Below are positions 20,844-30,469 of a stretch of DNA of 49,760 bases, piece after piece. The stretch is from Fonticula-like sp. SCN 57-25 (lineage: Eukaryota; Nucleariida; Rotosphaerida). The position numbers and the translations under genes are program-made. The DNA lies in the NCBI GenBank assembly GCA_001724245.1, contig MEDX01000078.1, forward strand, positions 1 through 49,760, in the 5' to 3' direction. Position 1 is the stretch's first letter. Each line of letters starts with the position of its first letter. Below the pieces are notes generated by a model. It worked only from the letters and a program-made list of their open reading frames with translations. It had not been told where the DNA came from and made no database searches.

Positions 20844-23800
20844 ATGCGGGGCGGCACCTGGAGCATGCGCGCGAGCGTGCTCTTGCTGCTGGCTGCCTAG
20901 CTGCTGGGAACTTGTACGATGCCGTTGAGATGTTTTAAGTGTTTTCTTGCTCACCAAAACGAAAGCAGTCGCGCAGCAAAACACGTTCGTGTCCACGTCT
21001 GATGCCACCACGACGTTGTCGTACCAAGCATCGCGAAATTTCCGCGCCGGCGCATATGCTGTTGCTTGCCAATCGTCCTGCTCTACTTTTTTTATGTATT
21101 ACGCGTACACCTGGGGAACAGGCTCTGCTCCGCAGGACGTAGCGTACTGTACTATGGATTCGACATGAGCGAGAAAGCGGTGTGGCTTTTTGTGTGAAAG
21201 GCTCTCTCGTTGCTAATACATCGACGTCTCCTTGCAGCCCGACCCGTCCAGGTTTTGCGCGTCCGGTACTCCCCAGCTTTTCCTTAGTTACGCCGACAGA
21301 TCCCGGTGGTATCCAACGTTCACGACAACTGTCACCACCGATATTCCAATCTACACTATGTACGCTGACATTGCCGCGGAAAGGCGCCAGTTCTAATCAA
21401 TGTGTACCTATAGCAACTTTGCCACGATTACGTGGAATAGTCAGCCACCCCTGACGTCTTACGTTGATCGCGTTTATTCCTCTACGTACACGTACTCTGC
21501 ACTGTACGAGTCCCTTTCACGGCACTCCCGTGCTCATGCCCGTTCTAGATTCTGGAATTACATTACGCTTACCGCCAGCTTCCTCAATGCTGCTGTTCGC
21601 CAATCAAACACCAAGGTTCGTTTCTCATTATAAATTGTGAATGTTATTATGCTAATTTTGTCTATTGGTAGATGACGATTCGAAACTTTTACCCCGCGTC
21701 CTACGAAGTGCCGTGGTCGACCCACACTACATACGGTGGTAATTTCAGGCCCTACCTTCAATTTGACTACACCACTTGCCACGTCAATGCCCAGTGCATC
21801 AATAATGTCTGTGTCTGCAACCTTTACTACTCTGGATCCGGAGCTGCGTGCACCTGTACGACACTTTTCATCTCATTGGATCACTAGTACTAATCGCGAC
21901 TGCCATATCATCAGATTCTGCTTGCGCGGCGAGGACAGCCGGCAACGCCAACTTTGGCCTTACTGCCACTGGCGTTACCGCGTACGGCACATGCGCCGTT
22001 GGCTTCTTAGCAAGCGGCGGCACTCCCACGTCTGTGTGCACCAACACAGTTTGGGGAGGTGTTTCCAACCCTTGTATTGGTACGTGAACACAGATGTTAC
22101 TTTGGAATCTTACACGTGCTCCTCCAGCGGCGACGTGCAGCGCTGACAATTCGGGATCCGTTGGCTTTGCCCGGTATCCTCTCACCAACGGCGGCAATAC
22201 CGCCACGGGCTCGTGCATCAGCGGATATACCGGATCCGCTTCCCGCCTGTGCCAGACCAACGGGCAGTGGGCCGCAACCGCTACCGTGTCGTGCAGTCGT
22301 ATCAGGTGCCCGGCCGCTTCCATGGGCAATGCCAACTTCCCGGCCACTGACAGCATGACGACCGGGAACGGAGTGTGCACCAGCGGCTACTCGGGGACAC
22401 CCACGAGCGCGTGCTCGGATTCCGGCACATGGGGCACCGTCGCCAACGCCTGCACCCGTACGAACACAGTGTTGAACCGTGACAATGCTAAGTGTGACGT
22501 GCAATAGGCATCCGATGCGTTGACTTTATGGACACTGCTAACAGCGTGAACTGGCCTACTACCGATTCTCTGCTGGAGGCTACCGGGACGTGCTTTGCTG
22601 GATTCGAAGGAGCTCCTAAGCGTATGTGCGAGGCGAACGGAGCGTGGGCTGCCGGCATTTCGGGATCGTGTGTTCAACTTGCATGCTCTGTGCAGCAGGC
22701 GTTCAAGAACGCCGACTGGCCGTCCACTCTGTCGGGAGCTACTGCGACCGGAACGTGCGTGTCTGGCTACGGCGGCACGACCCAGCGCCAGTGCAAGCTG
22801 GACGGCACCTGGTCCGATGACGTGTCGCCTGCTTGCGCGAGGAACGTCTGCCCCGCTGACACGTTCGGGAACGCGACCTGGCCCGCCAACACCCTGTCGA
22901 TGACCTCCGCGGTCGGCACGTGCGTCGCTGGGTTCACCGGCAACCCCTCGCGCGCATGCAACGCCGATGGCTCGTGGTCGTCGTCGATCACAAACCCATG
23001 TGTGCAGCTGTTCTGCCCCGTGACTCAGCTAAATGACGCCAACTGGCCGCACACTGCCGCCGGCACTGCGAATGTTTCCGGCGAGTGCGTCTCCGGCTAC
23101 AGCGGCTCGCCCGTGCGCGGCTGCGATCTGAACGGCAACTGGCAGACCGTGACTGTCCCATGCACGCGCAACCGCTGCGACGCTGTGACGGAAGGCTTTG
23201 CCAACTGGACCGCGACCGATTCGCTCACGTCGGTTTCCGCCACGTGCCAGGCCGGCTACCAGGGCAGCCCGAGCCGTACCTGCGGCGCCGATGGCACTTT
23301 TGGTGAGATCATCAACCCCTGCCAGCGCATTATGTGCAGTGCGCACAACCAGGACAATGCGCAGTGGTCAGACACTGGATCTGGCGTTCCCGCCAATGGT
23401 GTTTGCGACCTTGGCTGGACCGGCTCGCCGACGCGCGAGTGCAGCATCACGGGAACGTGGGGCTCTATCGTGTCGTCTTGCACGCGCATCACCTGCGCTG
23501 CCTCCAACGATTCGTCTGCGCAAGCGCTCTTTCCCGCGGCCAACGCAGGTGACTCGAATGTTGACGGAACTTGTTATGATAACACGTCTGGATTCCCTGC
23601 ACGCGACTGCTTCTATAACGGCACGTGGTCCGAGGTGAGAAACCCGTGCAGCACCAACCCCTGCCCCGCTCTTCTCAACAACGGCCACGCTGATTGGGAT
23701 AGCCCCAATGCCGTCGACCAGCTCGTGAATGGCACGTGCGTGGCCGGCTACGACACGACCCTGCCGCGGCCGCAGCGCATGTGCAAGGGCAATGGTCAGT

Positions 23801-26800
23801 GGGCCACCGAGATCACCAACCCATGCCAGCCGCTGTTCTGCACCAAGTCGTCGCCCAGTTACTCTCCGTTCAACGCCGAGTGGCCCGAGTCTGTGCAGGC
23901 CGGCTCCTCGGCGTCGGGCACCTGCGCCGCGGGCTACTTTGGCACGACCGCGCGCGCTTGCTCCCTCGCGGGCGAATGGGGCACCCCGTCGCCGGCATGC
24001 CAGCCGATCCAGTGCGCCGCCATTGGCAACGACGGAGCGCACAGCTCGTGGCCGCAGACACAGGCCGGCCAAAGCGCCTCGGGCACGTGCCTCGCGGGCT
24101 ACGAGGGCGCACCGACGCGCCTGTGCAGCATCACCGGCCAGTGGGAGGAGGTCTCGTCGCCCTGCGCGCAGAAGAAGTGCCCGGCCGGCACGATCTCCAA
24201 CAGCATGTGGAATGAGACGCTCGGTGGTCTTTCGGCCACGGGCATTTGCGTCCCTGGGACCACCGGCACGGTCACGCGCTCGTGCTCGACGGACGGCATT
24301 TGGGGCCCGGTGGTCGGCTCGTGCGTTGGTGTGCTTTGCCCCGCCGAGACTGTGGGCAACGCGGAGTGGCTAGAGACCCCCCAGGGCAACGTTGCCACGG
24401 GCTCATGTGTGGTCGGTTACGGCTCCTCTTCGACACCTAGCCGTGCCTGCCTTGAGAACGGCGTGTGGGGTGCCATCACCGGCTCCTGCATTCGCCTCCA
24501 GTGCAATGCCGATACCTTTGACAACGCCGAGTGGCCGCAGGTGGACTCTATGACGGACGGCATTCGCGGGACTTGCGTTGCCGGGTGGCAGGGCGCTCCC
24601 CTGCGTAACTGCTCGGCGACCGGCCTGTACTCTGCTGTTACGAACCCATGCGTCCGCATCACGTGCCCGCCCCTCGAGGGCGAGTCCGGCGCATGGCCGT
24701 TGGTCAATGCTGGCACGCTCGGCGTGGAGGGCACCTGCCCGGCCGGCTCTGATGGAACGCCTGTGCGCAACTGCGCGATCGACGGCACATGGAGCGCCAT
24801 CGTCAGCGGCGACTGTGTTGCTCGCTCTTGCCAGGCCGAGACCTCTGGCCAGGTTAGCTGGCCGGCAACCCCGGCCGGCGGCGTGGTTGGCGGCTCGTGC
24901 AGCGAGGGCTACTCTGGCAGCCCTTCGCGGTCCTGCTCGTCGGTTGGCGAGTGGGAGGCCATTGTGAACCCCTGCGTTCAGAACGTGTGCCCCGCCGTCA
25001 CCGACGGCCACGTGGAGTGGCCTTCGACGCCTGCGCTGTCGCTCCCGGTGGAAGGTGTGTGCGAGCTTGGCTTCTTTGGCAACCCCACCCGCACCTGCGA
25101 TGCCGATGGCAACTGGGGCGCCATCTCGGACCCGTGTGCCCCGCTTCTGTGCGCGCCTGGTTTTGCTGGCAACGCCGATTGGTCCGCGACCCCGGCAGGG
25201 CAGAACGGCGTCGGCAACTGCACCGCCGGATACGAGGGTGCCCCAATGCGTGCTTGCCTTGCCGATGGCTCGTGGAACACGACGATTGTCAACCCCTGCC
25301 GGATCAAGTATGATGATTGCCCCAGCTCTACTGTTGGTATGACTTTCTTCCCCCGCGCTGAACCCGGCGAAGCGGTCAATGGCACCTGCCCGACCGATTT
25401 TATGAACTCTGAGTATGGCCCGCCGTATCGCCAGTGCTACGCGAACGGGACGTGGGAGGCCGAGTATAGCAACCCCTGTGTGCTCGTCCCCATTGAAGTG
25501 TCGGGCACCCTGTCAAACTTGACTTGGGTGAGCAAGACGTCCACCGAGGTGTCGCTCACATGGACCGCCATCAACATGACCGTGAACACGACGTTCCGCG
25601 TCGAGATCGCTGTTGGAACCAGCGCGTTTTCGATCGCGAACGGCGGAGATGCCGTTGGGCTCCTCACTCCCAGCGCCGTCATCAAGAACCTGTTCCCGAA
25701 TACGGTCTACCTTTTCCGCGTTTCCGTTGGTGGCAACCGTGGCTACGACGAGCTCAACCATTTGACGCTTGCGGTCAAGACTTACATTGCGCCCGCCTCT
25801 GGCCTGAAGCTTGACTTGGCCGAGGACGACAAACTGACGTTCTCCTGGACTGCCTCTCCGCAAGCGCAGTACTACGAGTCGTACTACCGCTTGGTTGACA
25901 CCACCTCTCGTGCAGCCACTGATACTTTCACGTTCTCCGAGCGCGTGGATGCCAGCGCTGGATCCATGACGGTGGGCTCGCTCGAGCCTGGTCGCTCGTA
26001 CGAGATCCTTCTGCTGTCGGGTCTGAACAACGAGACGGAGCAGGTTGGCGCTCGCATGACTGTAAGCACGACCTCGTCGACCGAAAACATTGTTGAGGAC
26101 CCGAGCCTTGGCACCAATGGCACGATCATTGCAGCCGCCAGCGCGGGAGCAGTTGTGGCTCTTCTTGTGATTGTGGCTATTGTTGTGGTAGTCATCCGCC
26201 GCCGCCGCCGCCAAGCCAAGGAGACGCTCGATCAGTATGGTGGTATGGAGGCATTGCAGACTATCCAGATGTACAACAAGACGCTCGCTCGGTCGCGCAA
26301 CAGCATGAGCCACGCGGACTCTACGACCCATTTGCAGGATGCTCACCAGACTATTGTGAACACTGTCCTGGAAGTTGCTCTTCCTGGATTCCTGCTCGTC
26401 GAGTTTCCCGTGGCGGTGCGCCCTGGTGCAGTGTTCCCGGCCAGCAGCAGCAGTACTGCGTACGCGGCCACACTGCTTGATTCGACGCTTTCGCAGCGCA
26501 TCGGCACCAACGATGTAGCGGTAAAGGAGTTTATTGCCAATCCTGATCTCACTGACGAGGTGAATACTGACCGCTTCCATTCGGAAGTGGCGCTTATGTG
26601 GTCGCTGTCGTTCCACCCGAACGTGATCAGCCTTGTCGCGTACTCTGACGAGCCGCGCGCCATGATCACTCGCCTCTACCAGACTGATTTGGAGTCGTTC
26701 CTGCACTCGCAGGGCGATGAATCCCCGCTTTCTTCTACTCTGCTGCTTCAGCTCGCGACCGGCATTTCGTCTGGTCTGGCTGCAATTCACTCTCTCCACG

Positions 26801-27273
26801 TGGCCCACCGCGACCTGCGGTCGTCCAACATCCTGCTTCAGACTCCGCCGGACCACTCTGAGTTCCTGACCGCGGTCGTCGGCGGCCTTTCGGCAACGCG
26901 CACATCTGCGGATGAACTTTCGACTCTCAAGATGACCAGTGCTCTGCGCTACGCGTCGCCGCAGGTGTTTGGCCACATGGACCACCTCGATGTGGACTGG
27001 CCGATTGAGGAGGACATGGCCAGCGACGTGTACTCTCTCGGCGTCGTGTTCTGGGAGATGTGCGAGCGCCGCACGCCATGGAAGGATATGCCCGACATGG
27101 ACATTGGCAGCAACGTGTCCGACGGCCGCTTCCTCGAGGTGAACGATGACAGTAAAGACAGCGTCCGCTTTGAGCTCGCGGCTATCATGCGCCAGGTGTT
27201 TGTTGTCGAGGCTGCCGCTCGCCCGTCCGCCTCAGAGGTCAACGCTCGCGTCAACGCCCTTGCCAGCGAATAG
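20844..27273 (+). CDS. Giant receptor-like protein: four-Cys repeats, FN3, membrane segment, degenerate kinase
   Basis: Nine exons: 20844-20913, 20969-21138, 21238-21359, 21414-21503, 21549-21615, 21672-21855, 21915-22079, 22128-22457, 22508-27273. They give about 1987 codons ending at TAG. The N-terminus MRASVLLLLAA...LLGTFA is a signal peptide, but codon 19 (20898-20900) is TAG. An EGF-like segment follows (CHVNAQCINNVCVC), then about 21 repeats of roughly 57 residues with four Cys each (N-A-x-W-P, G-x-C, G-Y-x-G-x-P-x-R-x-C, G-x-W, C). After two FN3-like domains comes a membrane helix at about 26119-26217 followed by RRRRR. The kinase-like domain keeps VAVK and HRDLRSSNILL but has VGG where DFG belongs and no glycine loop, suggesting a TKL-type pseudokinase. 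It is likely a cell-surface recognition or adhesion receptor. Splices at 21139 and 21504 are the least certain. Confidence 0.85.
21917..25490 (+). repeat. About 21 tandem four-cysteine (sushi-like) protein repeats
   Basis: Each unit is about 165-180 bases and encodes C-P-A...N-A-x-W-P...G-x-x-x-x-G-x-C-x-x-G-Y-x-G-x-P-x-R-x-C-x-x-x-G-x-W...N-P-C. Introns split off units 1 to 4 (phase 1 at 22080 and 22458), while units 4 to 21 lie in a single exon. Units differ clearly in sequence, so the array is old rather than recently expanded. Unit 10 and unit 12 have longer first loops. Confidence 0.85.
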
Positions 27274-27733
27274 ACCCCGTTTTGGATGGCATGTTTTTTG
27301 CTTTCGTTTATTATTTTCCGCTATATATCCTTACAGCGTCGCTGCGGGCGCGCTATTTCCGCGTCCTGTTCTATTGCACGTTGTTATATTTTAATAAAAG
27401 TTGCTGATATCATTATCCAGTTATTCATGCTATATTATTATGCTCGTATGTCCATTGGATGCTTTAGGTCTTCTTCTGTGACAGGGCTCGCGTTTTTATC
27501 GTCGATTATGGCCATGTTCATATTTTTGTAGTGCCAGTGCACCCCGGTACAGTCAACGCGTACATTTGTGACCGGCCAAAATCCCTAGTATGCGATATAT
27601 TAATGAAAAGACAATATGATACCGGTGCATACTGTATAATCGATATTTTAGGACTTTGAACAGCTTTGGCTTTGAAAGTCGCAAAACATTCTACCATGAA
27701 CTGGTTTGTGCCGGTGTTGCCCTGACCAGCGCG
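27274..27733. other. Intergenic region after the receptor gene
   Basis: No gene is seen in these 460 bases. It is AT-rich. AATAAA at 27393-27398, 120 bases after the stop, is a plausible polyadenylation signal. CCCCGGTACA at about 27541 repeats a word found at about 20378. Confidence 0.4.
27393..27398 (+). terminator. Candidate polyadenylation signal AATAAA
   Basis: The canonical hexamer lies in AT-rich sequence 120 bases downstream of the receptor stop codon. It is assigned by position only. Confidence 0.4.
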
Positions 27734-29698
27734 ATGGCGCCGATGGCCACCATGTGGATGCATATTTTGGTGATTCTGCTGGCTGTGCGCCTCTCGCATG
27801 CCTCTTTGACACCGACCTATATAGTGGACATTCCGACGCGCGACAATAAGACGCTCAAGGCGGATGTTTATGTTCCTGCCGGAGTATCACCGGACAAGTG
27901 GCCGACAGTGCTGATCCAGACGCCGTACAACCGTAAGCTATACCGGGTGGCGGGTCTGCCGCTTGGTGTTGGCGACGACATTGATGATAGCGCGTACGCA
28001 TGGGTTATCCTTGACTGGCGCGGGTTCTTCGACTCTCGCCCGGCGGCCAACGTGACGGGAGCAATCAAGCGAGGCGAAGATGGGTTCGACGCCGTTGGGT
28101 GGATTGCCGACCAGTCGTGGAGCAATGGCAAGGTTGCGACGTGGGGCCTCTCAGCTCTCGGTCTTATTCAATATCAGACGGCGCGGGAGAACCCCCCGGC
28201 CCTTCGGTGCATTATGCCCATGGTGTCGTCGCCCGTCACTTCGTACTCGAGCTACCTGCCCGGCGGGGTGGCGCGCACCGAGTACATTGACCAGATGGAC
28301 GCCCTTGGGTACGGCGTCGGCGCCTCTGTCTATGGCAACCCGTATCGCAACGTTTATTGGAATCTGGCCGAGTCGTCGACAACGTACCATGATTCGATCC
28401 TCGTGCCCGCGCTGCTCCTCTGTGGGTGGCACGACCACAACGTGGCGGCCATGATCGCTGATTACGCAGCTCTGCGCGGCAGCGGCACCGCCGTCGCGGA
28501 CCAGCACCGCCTTGTGTTTGGCCCGTGGTCGCATAGCACGGTAGACGAGAGCACCGTCGGCCAGCTGAGCTTTTCAGGCGCCGAGGGTTACGCGACGGAG
28601 CGAATGGTCGAGTGGCTCGACTGGTGTTTATTGGGAAACTCGTCCAGCACGGCCCCGACGCGCCCAAACGTCTCCTTTTATCAGATGGGCGAGGGCGAAT
28701 GGCGGTCGGCGTCTGCATGGCCTCCGTCGGCCGTGGGCTCCCTGCGCCTGCGCCTCACCGACCAAGGTGGCGCTGTCGAAGACTTTGGCGCGACATCGGC
28801 GTCCATCTCGTCCCACGCGAGCCTGACGTACGATCCGCGGTCTCCTTCGCCGACGGTGGGCGGCGCGACGCTTGACTCGTCGCTTGATCAGGGCCCGTTT
28901 GACCAGCAGCCGGCTGTCGAGTCGCGCAATGACACGCTCGTGTTCTCGACCGGAACTCTCGCGTCTGCGCTGCGCGTCCAGGGCGCCGTGCAGGTGACGC
29001 TAAATGTGAGCTCGTCGCAGGTTGACTCTGATGTGGTCGTGCGCCTCACCGACGTGTACCCCGACGGGAGGTCGATGCTGCTCACCGAGGCGCCGCTGCG
29101 CCTCAAGATGCGCGGCGGGTTCCGGCAGCAGGATGTCGCGCTCCTATCGCCCGGCGCGTTTGTGAGCGTCACCCTCACGCTCCCCAGCGTTGCAAACACT
29201 TTTCTCCAGGGGCACAAGATGCGCATTATTGTCACGGGCTCCAACTTTCCGCGCTATAACCGCAACAGCAACAATGGCGTTGACCCAATGTACCCGGGCG
29301 CGGCGGGCGATGGCCTCGTGACGCCTGTCAACGTGGCCGTCAACACCTTTTCGCTCGACGGCTCGTCGTTTATCACAGTGCCGACAGACGGGCCTTTCGA
29401 CGTGACGCCGGACCCGCCAACGACAACACCGCCGCCGGGAACAACGCTGCCACCTACTACTCCGCCGCCTACTACTACTCCCCCACCTACTACTACACCA
29501 ACACCTACTACTACACCAACACCTACTACTACTATACCACCTACTACTACGCCGCCAGGGACTACACTGCCGCCGACAGACCCGCCGGGCAGTTCGCCGA
29601 CGCCCACTTCCGCGGCTGGTGCGACGCGGCCGTGGACCTCGGCCATTGTCGCCTCTGTGGCAATATGCGCGTCGCTCTTGCTCCATTGGAAGCGTTGA
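27734..29698 (+). CDS. Secreted CocE/NonD-type alpha/beta hydrolase on a Thr/Pro stalk, probably GPI-anchored
   Basis: A single exon of 654 residues. The start ATG 27734 gives a clear signal peptide (MWMHILVILLAVRLSHA). The S15/CocE fold follows: VLIQTPYNR, AYAWVILDWRGFFDS, and the nucleophile elbow WGLSALG (Ser). The other triad members are probably Asp in LLCGWHDHN and His in FGPWSHST. A C-terminal jelly-roll domain (VTLNVSSSQVDSDVVVRLTDV, MRIIVTGSNFPRY) is typical of CocE and X-Pro dipeptidyl peptidases. Then come about 75 residues of Thr/Pro mucin-like stalk and a final small-residue plus hydrophobic tail (SAIVASVAICASLLLH) ending WKR. The tail fits either a GPI-attachment signal or a membrane anchor. 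The substrate is an ester or peptide; it is not predictable here. Confidence 0.88.
   Translation: MAPMATMWMHILVILLAVRLSHASLTPTYIVDIPTRDNKTLKADVYVPAGVSPDKWPTVLIQTPYNRKLYRVAGLPLGVGDDIDDSAYAWVILDWRGFFDSRPAANVTGAIKRGEDGFDAVGWIADQSWSNGKVATWGLSALGLIQYQTARENPPALRCIMPMVSSPVTSYSSYLPGGVARTEYIDQMDALGYGVGASVYGNPYRNVYWNLAESSTTYHDSILVPALLLCGWHDHNVAAMIADYAALRGSGTAVADQHRLVFGPWSHSTVDESTVGQLSFSGAEGYATERMVEWLDWCLLGNSSSTAPTRPNVSFYQMGEGEWRSASAWPPSAVGSLRLRLTDQGGAVEDFGATSASISSHASLTYDPRSPSPTVGGATLDSSLDQGPFDQQPAVESRNDTLVFSTGTLASALRVQGAVQVTLNVSSSQVDSDVVVRLTDVYPDGRSMLLTEAPLRLKMRGGFRQQDVALLSPGAFVSVTLTLPSVANTFLQGHKMRIIVTGSNFPRYNRNSNNGVDPMYPGAAGDGLVTPVNVAVNTFSLDGSSFITVPTDGPFDVTPDPPTTTPPPGTTLPPTTPPPTTTPPPTTTPTPTTTPTPTTTIPPTTTPPGTTLPPTDPPGSSPTPTSAAGATRPWTSAIVASVAICASLLLHWKR
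29411..29600 (+). repeat. Thr/Pro-coding minisatellite
   Basis: Imperfect repeats of CCTACTACTAC-type units (clearest at 29452-29553) encode PPTTT and PTPTTT. The low-complexity tract forms the stalk of the hydrolase. Copy number is likely to vary between strains. Confidence 0.8.
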
Positions 29699-29881
29699 CC
29701 TAAGAGGGGCATGCTTATTGTATGATATTTATATGTATTATTTTAATGCAGCATTCTTTGTGGGTTTTTCGCTGCTGTGCGACACTGATTTCCAATATAC
29801 GCTCAGTTTGCTATATTATAATACAGGACGATGGATCTGCACTGCAGGACAGCTACCGCTAAAACAAAAATCAAGAGCGGC

Positions 29882-30340
29882 TCAGGATGAAGGGTTCTGC
29901 TCTCTGTATTTCCGCATCTCCTCCTCGTATGTGGCGCTCGCGTCCATCGCGGCGACGGGCTTGGGACGGCAGCGGTTTTTCTACCGAGGATCGTTAGCGA
30001 ACGGCGCAAAAAAAAGCACAGAAACATACGATGCGGTCTTCCAGTTCCTGTCGCCTGGAAAAGAACAAAATATTGTTAACCAATGTAGCCTTATATTTAA
30101 TAGTGAGCTGGGTGCGCACCTCTTGTAAGCCATGTATAAACGCTCTTTCTCGCTGAGGCTCGCAAGCTTCCTCATGTCGTCGAGGGGCGTGCCCTCAAAG
30201 TAATCTGGCTCTGACTCATACACGGAGGCGGCCGCGGCAGCAGCCTGGGCCAGCAGCACAGGGTCAAACTGATACCGCGCGTCGTCAACCGCGTCGGGCA
30301 TGCGGCCCGCGTAGGCGCCCTGTGGAATGCTGTAGTCCAT
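29882..30340 (-). CDS. Small conserved-looking protein of unknown function
   Basis: Three exons, 30340-30120, 30054-30030 (25-base microexon) and 29980-29882, give 114 residues ending at TGA. The N-terminus is MDYSIPQGAYAGRMPD. A poly-Ala/acidic middle part follows, then a basic helical stretch (SLSEKERLYMAYKRRQ, ELEDRIKNR) that reads smoothly across both splice junctions, and a charged end (YEEEMRKYREQNPSS). Phases 2 and 0 agree at the two introns. I do not recognise the family; the helical charged C-terminal half suggests a subunit that binds a larger complex. The gene is divergent from the DDB1-like gene over 129 bases. Confidence 0.7.
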
Positions 30341-30469
30341 GGCTCGCTACCTCCTCCGGTGGCAAGCGATGAGCGGGCACGTCGGTTGATGAAACGATCA
30401 CGTGGCCTTAAAGTGGTAGATTTGTGATTGTGGCGGGAAGGGTCCCCTGACGGCGCGGATCGATAGGCC
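30341..30469. promoter_or_regulatory. 129-base divergent promoter with an E-box
   Basis: The region between the ATGs of the small minus-strand gene and the DDB1-like gene holds GATCACGTGG (CACGTG at 30399-30404), about 70 bases before the plus-strand start. Function is inferred from position. Confidence 0.45.

Noticed and set aside
20898-20900. TAG as a sense codon in this organism
   Set aside because: The glucosyltransferase and receptor genes appear to end at TAG, so reassignment is not supported by one internal codon.
25513-26985. 490-codon minus-strand frame opposite the receptor gene
   Set aside because: Antisense of FN3, membrane and kinase sequence with clear homology on the plus strand; no recognisable protein.
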